Positions 7,163 to 13,430 of a stretch of 32,996 nt of DNA are shown piece by piece. The position numbers and the translations under genes are program-made. Positions within the stretch are counted from its first letter, which is position 1, and each line of letters opens with the position of its first letter. The notes below the pieces were generated by a model that saw only the letters and a list, made by a program, of their open reading frames with translations, was not told where the DNA came from and did not search any database. The stretch is from Candidatus Bipolaricaulota bacterium (GTDB lineage Bacteria > Bipolaricaulota > Bipolaricaulia > UBA7950 > UBA9294), in NCBI GenBank assembly GCA_021159055.1, contig JAGGSO010000074.1, forward strand, positions 1 to 32,996, in the 5' to 3' direction.

Positions 7163-8377
7163 CTACGGGATGAGGTAACGGGTGAAGAACCGCTCCACTG
7201 TCTCCCGGTGGCGCCCAGGGATCAGGATATGGTGGTTGCCGAGCGGTTCGGTCAGGATCGAAGCGATCTCCCCTTCCACCGCGATCGCAAGCTGGGTGCG
7301 GCACAGGTCCTCCCGTGGTGGGACCGCCTCGATCACTCCCTCCCGCACGAACAGGCGATCGAGTCGTTCCCCACCGAGGCGGAGGATGGTGCACGGCCCC
7401 GGAGGGATTTTCGCGGCGATCCCGACTCCAATACCCGATTCGAAGTGGCTGCGCACCGCGTACCCTGACGCAAGGGATAACGGACAGGTGCAATGCGCAA
7501 GGTGGATCTTCCCGCCGTTGAGGTCAACGGAGGTGACGTTTCCCATGAATGTCACCTGTCCGGATAAGAGGCTCCCGAGGTAGAGGGAGAACAGGGCCTG
7601 CAGATCCCCCTCGCATCCTGCCGGCACCCGCTCGTCGTTCAGACGGGATAAGGCATAGCATCCCGTGTTTTGAATCCGGGTGACCAGATCGAAGCATCGG
7701 ATCGTGAACGCCGCGAGATGATGTTCATCCACCAGCTCGCGGATCGCGGCGTAGATCGCCACCGCGCCCTGCAGCTCCTCCACGCTCGGCTCAGCCACCG
7801 TCTCCGCTTCCTTGGTAAACCGGGAGACGTCGCGCCGCGGGGTGCGGACCCGCTCCACCCGCGCGATCACTTCATCGATCGGGATCTTGATGAGCTCGAT
7901 CCCCAGCCTCCCTTTGAGGAAGGCGCGGTCGACATCACTCGCCACCAACCACTCCGATGGTTCACCGATCAGCCCGATCCGACTGAACCGGAGCTCCTCC
8001 CACGCCGTGGCGACCCGCAGCTCGCGTGCCAGCTCGACAGCGATCTCCTCGGGGGAACCAAACAGGATCCTCCCTTCCCCTCCGTCCTGACGGATGCGCG
8101 CCAGGATCTCGAGGGCCGCTGGAAGGGAATTGTGGCCCGGATGGGCAATGAGGATCGCCGGGGGTGGGAGCTGGGATACGACCTTCAACACCTCCCGTTC
8201 CACTCCGCCGGTGAGCACGAGGACAGCGGGCAAACCGGTGCCGGTAGGGAACTCCGCCTCGGACACGGAGAACCCGCCTGCGGCCTCGATCCCGGACAGG
8301 ATCTCCTGCTTCAGCCGAGCGATCTCCCGCTTCCCGTGGAGGGGAGAAGCCTGCACGATCACTTCCACCTTGTCCAT
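7163..8377 (-). CDS. L-fucose/L-arabinose isomerase-like protein
   Basis: A 404-residue cytosolic protein resembling the FucI-like sugar isomerase family (COG2407 type). Recognisable segments are the early Rossmann-like stretches (AVLVLTGGVEREV, ILIAHPGHNSLPAALEIL), TIRCFDLVTRIQNTGCYALSRLND, the ACEGD-equivalent AGCEGDLQALFSLYL, and GGKIHLAHCTCPLSL. Glu/Asp/His residues in these motifs would bind the metal in true isomerases. The substrate is not predictable. It ends 58 nt before the DUF3467 gene on the same strand, so it may be transcribed with the downstream operon. ATG 8377 has only a weak SD-like AGGATCAGG. No sugar transporter or kinase genes are adjacent, so its physiological role is unclear. 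Confidence 0.75.
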   Translation of the reverse strand: MDKVEVIVQASPLHGKREIARLKQEILSGIEAAGGFSVSEAEFPTGTGLPAVLVLTGGVEREVLKVVSQLPPPAILIAHPGHNSLPAALEILARIRQDGGEGRILFGSPEEIAVELARELRVATAWEELRFSRIGLIGEPSEWLVASDVDRAFLKGRLGIELIKIPIDEVIARVERVRTPRRDVSRFTKEAETVAEPSVEELQGAVAIYAAIRELVDEHHLAAFTIRCFDLVTRIQNTGCYALSRLNDERVPAGCEGDLQALFSLYLGSLLSGQVTFMGNVTSVDLNGGKIHLAHCTCPLSLASGYAVRSHFESGIGVGIAAKIPPGPCTILRLGGERLDRLFVREGVIEAVPPREDLCRTQLAIAVEGEIASILTEPLGNHHILIPGRHRETVERFFTRYLIP

Positions 8378-8497
8378 GTCCTGATCCTATGCGGGAATGA
8401 ACGGCCGCGGGATGTAAGGCTGGACCTGAAAACCGGACACCGATGACCCGACGACCTCCCGGTTGGGTGAAAAATACAGGAACAGATGCCGTCGCCG

Positions 8498-8526
8498 TTG
8501 ACGCAGGGGATAGAGGTGCATATAAT
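8498..8526 (+). promoter_or_regulatory. Near-consensus promoter for the tRNA-Cys/tRNA-Val pair
   Basis: TTGACG (8498-8503), a 17-nt spacer and perfect TATAAT (8521-8526). The tRNA-Cys begins 12 nt after the -10 box. Confidence 0.85.
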
Positions 8527-8537
8527 CGTGATGGGAC

Positions 8538-8612
8538 GGCGGCGTAGCCAAGTGGCAAGGCAAGGGACTGCAAATCCCTCATTCCCCGGTTCGAATCCGG
8601 GCGTCGCCTCCA
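8538..8612 (+). tRNA. tRNA-Cys (GCA)
   Basis: A 7-bp acceptor stem GGCGGCG/CGTCGCC, discriminator U (expected for Cys), and anticodon stem AGGGA/TCCCT around the loop CTGCAAA with anticodon GCA. The T-loop is GGTTCGAATCC and CCA is encoded at the 3' end. The next tRNA starts two nucleotides later. Confidence 0.97.
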
Positions 8613-8613
8613 T

Positions 8614-8686
8614 GGGTGGTTAGCTCAGCTGGGAGAGCGCATGCTTGACGTGCATGAGGCCAGAGGTTCGAGTCCTCTACCACCCA
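8614..8686 (+). tRNA. tRNA-Val (GAC)
   Basis: Acceptor stem GGGTGGT/ACCACCC with discriminator A. The D arm is TAGCTCAGCTGGGAGAGC. The anticodon stem CATGC/GCATG holds the loop TTGACGT with anticodon GAC. CCA is not encoded, unlike the adjacent tRNA-Cys. It shares that gene's promoter. Confidence 0.97.
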
Positions 8687-8692
8687 TTTCTC

Positions 8693-8722
8693 TTGCATCG
8701 CATCCCTCCGCTGCGATATAGT
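8693..8722 (+). promoter_or_regulatory. Candidate promoter for the DUF1573-rhodanese gene
   Basis: TTGCAT (8693-8698), an 18-nt spacer and TATAGT (8717-8722), 40 nt before the start codon at 8763, which has its own AAGGAGG SD. Confidence 0.5.
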
Positions 8723-8762
8723 AGCTAAAACCTACTTCTCTAATCGGATATAAGGAGGGAAA

Positions 8763-9452
8763 ATGCGAAGGATACTGGTTTTTGCGTTCTTGGCGACCAT
8801 CGGACTCGGGTGGATCGGGCTCGCCGCGCCGAAGATATCGGTCGACCAGGCGGTGTACGACTTCGGCGAGGTGGTCGCCGGAATTGCGGTTACCCATACG
8901 TTCGTCCTCACCAACGTCGGGGACGCCGCGCTCACCATCACTCGGGTGCGGACGAGCTGCGGCTGCACGACGACCGCCCTCACCAAAACGACCCTCGCGC
9001 CAGGAGAGTCGGTGGAACTGACCGCGACGTTCGACACCACCCATTACAGCGGGAAGGTGGGTAAGAGCGTCTATGTGGAATCGAACGACCCGCATACCCC
9101 GAAGCTCGTGTTGGTCTTGACCGGGACAGTGAAGCGGGGTGAACCATACAACATCTCCGTTGCTGATCTGAATTACCTGTTCTACATCCTGATCGATCTG
9201 CGCAGTCCGGATGACTACGCCGCGGCTCACCTGTTCGGGGCGATCAACATCCCGTACGATCAGCTCTCCGGCTGGTACAACCGGCTTCCAAAAGGGATCC
9301 TCATCGTCCTGTACGATCAGGACGGCTCCCTCTCCGACAAAGCAGCGCAGGAGATGATCGCCGCCGGGTTCCCACAGGCGAAGAGCCTTCTCGGCGGACT
9401 GAACGAGTGGATGCGCTTGTACAAAGCAAGGTTCGTCCTCACCGCGGAATAG
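8763..9452 (+). CDS. Exported DUF1573 protein with C-terminal rhodanese-like domain
   Basis: A 229-residue exported protein. Residues 1-22 form a signal peptide (RRILVFAFLATIGLGWIGLAA). Residues ~25-125 are a DUF1573/ASH-type immunoglobulin-like domain with the hallmark FVLTNVGDAALTITRVRTSCGCTT and FDTTHYSGKVGKSVYVESND. Residues ~130-229 are rhodanese-like (LIDLRSPDDYAAAHLFGAINIP, LLGGLNEW). The usual active-site Cys loop (YCxxGxRS) reads LYDQDGSLSDKAA here, with no Cys, so sulfurtransferase activity is unlikely and binding or scaffolding is more plausible. It sits immediately upstream of the ArsR-controlled thiol-redox genes and may act with them outside the membrane (inference). No terminator separates them. 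Confidence 0.86.
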   Translation: MRRILVFAFLATIGLGWIGLAAPKISVDQAVYDFGEVVAGIAVTHTFVLTNVGDAALTITRVRTSCGCTTTALTKTTLAPGESVELTATFDTTHYSGKVGKSVYVESNDPHTPKLVLVLTGTVKRGEPYNISVADLNYLFYILIDLRSPDDYAAAHLFGAINIPYDQLSGWYNRLPKGILIVLYDQDGSLSDKAAQEMIAAGFPQAKSLLGGLNEWMRLYKARFVLTAE

Positions 9453-9461
9453 GAGGCTCGG

Positions 9462-9490
9462 TTGCCCGTGGTGGACTCCGCGGGTATCAT
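9462..9490 (+). promoter_or_regulatory. Promoter of the arsR-type redox operon
   Basis: TTGCCC (9462-9467), a 17-nt spacer and TATCAT (9485-9490). The -10 box runs into the palindromic operator, placing the transcription start inside it. Confidence 0.7.
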
Positions 9491-9508
9491 ATGCCTAAAT
9501 AGGCATAT
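9489..9508 (+). promoter_or_regulatory. Palindromic ArsR operator
   Basis: A perfect inverted repeat ATATGCCTA-AA-TAGGCATAT (9-bp arms, 2-bp centre) starts at the end of the -10 box and lies 10 nt before the arsR-type start codon. Geometry is typical of winged-helix repressor sites that block RNA polymerase, so autoregulation is likely. Confidence 0.8.
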
Positions 9509-9518
9509 AGGAGAGGAC

Positions 9519-9902
9519 ATGAAAGATTGGAGCGAGGCGTTTAGTGCGCTCGGAAATCCTGAGCGCCTGCGCCTCTTCCTTCTTCTCGTTCACCAGGATG
9601 AAGCAGGGGGGCTCTGCGTGTGCGAATTGGTGGAGGCGCTGGGGATCCCGCAGTACCGGGTCTCCAAGCACCTGGGAGCGCTGCGCCGAGCTGGATTGAT
9701 CACGAACGTCCGCACAGGAAGGTGGGCGTATTACAGCGTGGCGTGCTCGCAGCCGGCCAAGGACCTCTCGACTTTCCTCCGGAAGGCGCTCCCCGCTTCG
9801 AAGGTCGCCGCTGAACTCGAACAGCTGAGGGAGAGCCTCTCTTTGCGGGTGAACGGGCGCTGCGTCTCGGAGAAGAGGCGGGGAAGGGGCGAAGATACCT
9901 GA
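9519..9902 (+). CDS. ArsR/SmtB-family transcriptional repressor (CVC motif)
   Basis: A 127-residue winged-helix dimeric regulator: EAFSALGNPERLRLFLLL, then LCVCELVEALGIPQYRVSKHLGALRRAGLI (recognition helix) and TGRWAYYSV (wing). Cys33 and Cys35 form the LCVCEL motif that in classic ArsR proteins binds As(III)/Sb(III); in related sensors such cysteines respond to thiol oxidation or persulfides. The ligand is therefore metalloid or redox, not resolved. ATG 9519 is chosen for its GGAGAGG SD; the longer frame would start inside the promoter. It is followed 19 nt later by the thioredoxin-CcdA gene, its likely target along with itself. Confidence 0.92.
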   Translation: MKDWSEAFSALGNPERLRLFLLLVHQDEAGGLCVCELVEALGIPQYRVSKHLGALRRAGLITNVRTGRWAYYSVACSQPAKDLSTFLRKALPASKVAAELEQLRESLSLRVNGRCVSEKRRGRGEDT

Positions 9903-9921
9903 GGATTGTGAAGGAGGAAGA

Positions 9922-11055
9922 GTGAAATCGAAGCGGAGTTTGGTCCTTCTCGTCGCGTTGCTTCTTGGCGTGCTCTTCGCCTACGGCGCCTGGGGGACAC
10001 AGCTTGTGATGTTCTACGAGGACGGATGTCCGCATTGCGCGCGGATAGAGGCGTTCTTGAACTCGATCGCCCCGAAGTATCCGACCCTGGAGATCACGCG
10101 CTACGAGATCCACGATCCGGCCGCGCACGACCTCCTCGACCAGCTTCTGACCGCGTACAACGCCGAGCTCGGACCGGTTCCGATCATCTTCATCGGAGAT
10201 GTGGCGTTCGTCGGGGGGACGTTCTACGGTCTCTACCCGGAGCCGACGACGGTCAGTGGACGAGCGGAGGAGATGCAGCTCGAACAGGTTATCCAACAGG
10301 CGATTGAGGAAGACGCCCCCTCCCCACTCTCCCGGATCGAGGGGAAGTCGGGGAGCGGACTGGCCAAGTCCCTCACCATCCCGGCAGTAGTCCTCGCCGC
10401 CGCCGCCGACTCGGTGAACCCGTGCACGTTCGCCGTCCTCGTCCTCCTCCTCGGGACCCTCCTCGTCGCCGGGAAGCGAGGGAAGGTCCTCCAGGCCGGG
10501 CTGGCGTTCATCGCTGCGATCTACATCTCCTATTTCTTGATGGGGATCGGGATATTCTCCGCGATCCAGGCGGCCGGGGTGCAGCGTCCGTTCGTCATCG
10601 CCGTCTCCGGGCTCGCCATCCTCCTCGGGCTGTGGAACATGAAGGACTACTTCGCCTACGGGAAGTGGTTCACGATCGAGGTTCCCGATCGGTGGCGTCC
10701 GCTCGTCAAGCGGATCACGTCATCGGTCGTCTCCGTCCCTGGTGCATTCGCGGTCGGGGTGCTCGACTCCCTGTTCCTCCTTCCCTGCTCCTCCGGGCCG
10801 TACATCGCGATCCTCGCGCTCCTGTCCAAGACGACGACCAGGACGCAAGGGATCGGACTCCTCTTGTTCTACAACTTGATTTTCATCATGCCGCTGATCA
10901 TCATCACCGGGGCGGTCCACTTCGGGTACACGACCACGGCCCGGGCGGAGCGGTGGCGCTCGGCGCGACTCGGGAAGCTCCACCTCGTCTCCGGGCTGAT
11001 CATGTTCCTCCTCGGGGTGGGGATGATCATCGCGGTCCAGTTCGGCTATATGTAG
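9922..11055 (+). CDS. Thioredoxin-like domain fused to CcdA/DsbD-type transmembrane reductant carrier
   Basis: A 377-residue membrane protein likely moving reducing equivalents across the cytoplasmic membrane to an exported thioredoxin fold. Residues 1-25 are a signal/anchor. A thioredoxin-like domain follows with C36-P-H-C39 (the DsbA-type dipeptide) and VPIIFIGD as the cis-Pro region. From about residue 155 come six hydrophobic helices of the CcdA family, with the two expected cysteines in DSVNPCTFAVLV and LFLLPCSSGPYIA. A DsbD-like order is thus inverted, with thioredoxin first. GTG 9922 has an ideal AAGGAGG SD. It is in the ArsR operon; cargo (disulfide repair, cytochrome maturation or metalloid handling) is unknown. 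Confidence 0.92.
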   Translation: MKSKRSLVLLVALLLGVLFAYGAWGTQLVMFYEDGCPHCARIEAFLNSIAPKYPTLEITRYEIHDPAAHDLLDQLLTAYNAELGPVPIIFIGDVAFVGGTFYGLYPEPTTVSGRAEEMQLEQVIQQAIEEDAPSPLSRIEGKSGSGLAKSLTIPAVVLAAAADSVNPCTFAVLVLLLGTLLVAGKRGKVLQAGLAFIAAIYISYFLMGIGIFSAIQAAGVQRPFVIAVSGLAILLGLWNMKDYFAYGKWFTIEVPDRWRPLVKRITSSVVSVPGAFAVGVLDSLFLLPCSSGPYIAILALLSKTTTRTQGIGLLLFYNLIFIMPLIIITGAVHFGYTTTARAERWRSARLGKLHLVSGLIMFLLGVGMIIAVQFGYM

Positions 11056-11064
11056 GGAGGTGGC

Positions 11065-11562
11065 TTGAAAACAAGAATCGCATCGGCGTTGCTGGTCTTC
11101 CTGGTGGCGGCGGCTGCGTTGGGATTCGGTCAGGTGCAGACTCCGTCCACCGTGCAGACCGGTTCCCAGACCATCTCGCCGACGATCGTCGTATTCTATG
11201 CCGCTGGCTGCCCGAATTGCGAGCGGATGGAGGAGATCCTCGACGCCCTCCTCGTCGATCACCCTAACATGACGGTCGCCCGCTACGAGATCGATGCCCC
11301 GGGGGCAAGGTCCCTCCTGTGGAAGCTCTCCTCCCGCTACAAGGTCCTGGCGACACAGGTCCCGGTGATATTCGTCGGAGATCAGGCGATCGTCGGTGCA
11401 GGAAGGGCGCAGGAGTTCGCCCTGCGAACGGCGATCGACGATTGCGCCACCCTTGGTTGCCCCTCTCCGCTCGATTACGCCGCCGTGGGGGTCCCGAACG
11501 ACTTCCTGTGGCTCGGGCTGTTCGTCGGGATGTTCCTCCTGTTTCTCCTCTTGCAGCGCTAG
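11065..11562 (+). CDS. Exported thioredoxin-like protein with C-terminal membrane anchor
   Basis: A 165-residue protein with signal peptide (residues 1-22), thioredoxin-like core with C49-P-N-C52 in VVFYAAGCPNCERMEEIL, TQVPVIFVGDQAIVG as the cis-Pro strand, and a terminal hydrophobic helix FLWLGLFVGMFLLFLLL. The extracytoplasmic domain is therefore tethered at both ends or at the C-terminus. An additional pair, CATLGC, lies near residues 130-135. TTG 11065 is 9 nt after the previous stop and preceded by GGGAGG. It resembles the thioredoxin part of its neighbour and is probably its redox partner. Confidence 0.88.
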   Translation: MKTRIASALLVFLVAAAALGFGQVQTPSTVQTGSQTISPTIVVFYAAGCPNCERMEEILDALLVDHPNMTVARYEIDAPGARSLLWKLSSRYKVLATQVPVIFVGDQAIVGAGRAQEFALRTAIDDCATLGCPSPLDYAAVGVPNDFLWLGLFVGMFLLFLLLQR

Positions 11563-11591
11563 TTGCCCTTGTCGCCGAACGGTCCTATACT
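11563..11591 (+). promoter_or_regulatory. Promoter of sigma-factor gene, giving a near-leaderless transcript
   Basis: TTGCCC (11563-11568), 17-nt spacer, TATACT (11586-11591). The sigma-factor ATG is at 11599, only 7 nt after the -10 box, with no SD in between, so transcription should start at or within a base or two of the start codon. Confidence 0.7.
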
Positions 11592-11598
11592 CTCCAAG

Positions 11599-12393
11599 AT
11601 GGAGAAGGATAGATCACACCAACTCAGCAACGAGCAACTCCTCACACGTCTGAGGGAAGCGATCGATGCCGGGATCACCGGAGATGAGCTGGCCCGCCTG
11701 AAAGACGAGATCGTGAGGCGCAACGTCGGGTTGGTCAAGTCGATCGCGCTTGAGTTCACAAACTCCGGCGAGGAGCTGGAAGATCTGATCCAGGCCGGTT
11801 ACATCGGGCTTCTGAACGCAGTGGCCAACTTCGACCTGTCACGCAAGGTCCGTTTCTCAACGTACGCAAGCCATCTCATCCGCGGCGAGATCCGTCACTA
11901 CATCAGGGACAAGCACGCCCCGGTCCACGTTCCACAGTGGGTCCAGGCGATGAACCGCCGCGTCACCGAGGCGGAGGAGGAGTTCTTCAAGCAGGAGGGG
12001 CGCCCCCCAACCTTGCAGGAACTCGCCGCCCGTGTCGGGGTGGATGAGAAGCAGCTCGTGGAGATCCTGCGCGGGCGGGAGGCGATGACCTACGTATCGA
12101 TCGACGAAAAACGGCGCGCCGAGGATCCAAATCCTGCTGTGCCAAGCATCGATCATTTCATCACAGAGAAGGAGGACGGCCTTCCGTTGGATGTGCGGAT
12201 CCGGATCGTGGCGGCAATCGAACGGCTCGGAGAGCTGCAGCGGCGGGTGGTGGAGGGGATCTTCTACCAGGGGAAGAGCCAGGCCGAGGTCGGCAAGGAC
12301 CTCGGGATCTCTCAGCGCCAAGTGTCGCGGATGAAGGAGGCGGCACTCCGCGCTCTGCGGGACAAGCTAGAACCGAAGAAAGATGCTGAATAA
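11599..12393 (+). CDS. Group-3 (SigF/SigB/SigG-like) sigma-70 family factor
   Basis: A 264-residue alternative sigma factor. Region 2 is complete (RNVGLVKSIALEF, EELEDLIQAGYIGLLNAVANFDLSRKVRFSTYASHLIRGEIRHYIRD). Region 3 follows (RRVTEAEEEFFKQEGRPPTLQELAARVGV), and region 4 has the -35-binding HTH (GELQRRVVEGIFYQGKSQAEVGKDLGISQRQVSRMKEAALRAL). Region 1.1 is absent. Members of this group control sporulation, stress or motility genes; which applies here is unknown. No anti-sigma or anti-anti-sigma gene is adjacent. ATG 11599 is chosen because the longer frame begins in the promoter. Translation would have to be leaderless. Confidence 0.93.
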   Translation: MEKDRSHQLSNEQLLTRLREAIDAGITGDELARLKDEIVRRNVGLVKSIALEFTNSGEELEDLIQAGYIGLLNAVANFDLSRKVRFSTYASHLIRGEIRHYIRDKHAPVHVPQWVQAMNRRVTEAEEEFFKQEGRPPTLQELAARVGVDEKQLVEILRGREAMTYVSIDEKRRAEDPNPAVPSIDHFITEKEDGLPLDVRIRIVAAIERLGELQRRVVEGIFYQGKSQAEVGKDLGISQRQVSRMKEAALRALRDKLEPKKDAE

Positions 12394-12445
12394 CGGAACT
12401 TCTAGGCATAATAGTGACGAGAGCGGTGGTGAGAAAGAGGAGGAA

Positions 12446-12718
12446 ATGAAGTTGGAAGACTTACTATCCCTGATCGGAAATGCGGTAGATCGACTGCAAC
12501 GTAGCGTCACCCTGTTCTCCGACTCCGACCGCTCCGCTGGGCTGAAGGAGCTGCAGCACGTGGTCAACGAAATCGACCAGTACATCGCAAAGATCGATCA
12601 GGATCCCCTCCTCAAGATCGCCGGGATCGACCGCGATCAGATCGTGAGCGAGCTCGAGGGGGTGAAGCACGAGCTCACCCTGGTGATCGATGAGCTCACC
12701 GCTGCCTCAACCGGCTAG
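12446..12718 (+). CDS. Small coiled-coil protein of unknown function
   Basis: A 90-residue acidic, probably all-helical protein (MKLEDLLSLIGNAVDRLQRSV ... LKELQHVVNEIDQYIAKIDQDPLLKIAG ... LEGVKHELTLVIDEL) with no cysteines, signal peptide or recognised domain. ATG 12446 has a strong GAGGAGG SD; an earlier ATG at 12383 overlapping the sigma gene has none. It sits between the sigma factor and an SDR gene, and the SDR start follows its stop by one base. An accessory to the sigma factor is possible but unsupported by motif. Confidence 0.7.
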   Translation: MKLEDLLSLIGNAVDRLQRSVTLFSDSDRSAGLKELQHVVNEIDQYIAKIDQDPLLKIAGIDRDQIVSELEGVKHELTLVIDELTAASTG

Positions 12719-12719
12719 G

Positions 12720-13430
12720 ATGAAGGACAGACCACGGGCGGTGATCACGGGGGGGACAGGGGCGATCGGCCTTGCTACCGCCAAGAGCCTCTCCCAGTCT
12801 GGGTACCTTCCAATCCTGAACTACGCCCACGACGAGGCCCGCGCCATGGCTGCGCTGCGCGCCCTCAACGGAGGCGCCGTGCTGGTGCGGGCCGATGTTA
12901 CGACAGAGGCCGGAGCGACCAAGCTGGCGGAGGAGGCGACCGCCGGAGGGATCGTCCGCGTTCTCGTCAACTGCGTAGGGGATTTCCTGTATAAACCCCT
13001 CCTGGAGACGACGCTCGCGGAGTGGGATGAAATCATCCGCAGCAACCTCACCGCCGCCTTCCTGTGCGCGCGTGCATTCATCCCTCACATGAGGAAGAAC
13101 AAGGGCGGGGTGATCATCAACGTGGGGATGATGCACGCCGAGACGGTGCGCGCCGTCCCTCACACCGTCCCCTATACCGCGGCCAAGGCCGGGTTGATGG
13201 TTCTCACCAAATCCCTCGCCAAGGCGGAGGGACGGTATGGAATCAGGGTAAACGCGGTAAACCCCGGTTTCATCACCGGTGTCTACCCTCCTCCCACCGG
13301 GGCAGAGATCCCCCTCGGCAGGGTGGGAAGACCGGAGGAGGTGGCCGCCGCGATCGCGTTCCTCGCCTCGGACGACGCCTCCTACATCACCGGCGCCGTC
13401 CTCGAGGTGCACGGTGGTGCTTACCTCTAA
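12720..13430 (+). CDS. Short-chain dehydrogenase/reductase with atypical active site
   Basis: A 236-residue Rossmann protein similar to FabG: the nucleotide-binding TGGTGAIG motif is at residues ~10-17, VRADVTTEAGATKLAEEA, the helix Asn in IIRSNLTAAF, and Y-TAA-K. NNAG is replaced by NCVG. The segment before the catalytic Tyr (VGMMHAETVRAVPHTVPY) has no Ser at all; the residue at Tyr-13 is His. Substrate is unknown. Pteridine-reductase-like SDRs also replace this Ser, which is one alternative. The ATG at 12720 begins one base after the preceding stop. Its stop overlaps that of the convergent VWA gene. Confidence 0.85.
   Translation: MKDRPRAVITGGTGAIGLATAKSLSQSGYLPILNYAHDEARAMAALRALNGGAVLVRADVTTEAGATKLAEEATAGGIVRVLVNCVGDFLYKPLLETTLAEWDEIIRSNLTAAFLCARAFIPHMRKNKGGVIINVGMMHAETVRAVPHTVPYTAAKAGLMVLTKSLAKAEGRYGIRVNAVNPGFITGVYPPPTGAEIPLGRVGRPEEVAAAIAFLASDDASYITGAVLEVHGGAYL

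Noticed and set aside
8699-8718. Stem ATCGCA/TGCGAT after tRNA-Val as a terminator
   Set aside because: Only 6 bp with a 9-nt loop and no T-run; the same bases better fit a promoter for the next gene.
12690-12719. Earlier SDR start (MSSPLPQPARMKD)
   Set aside because: It overlaps the preceding gene and adds a Pro-rich tail not expected before the Rossmann motif; ATG 12720 follows the stop by one base.
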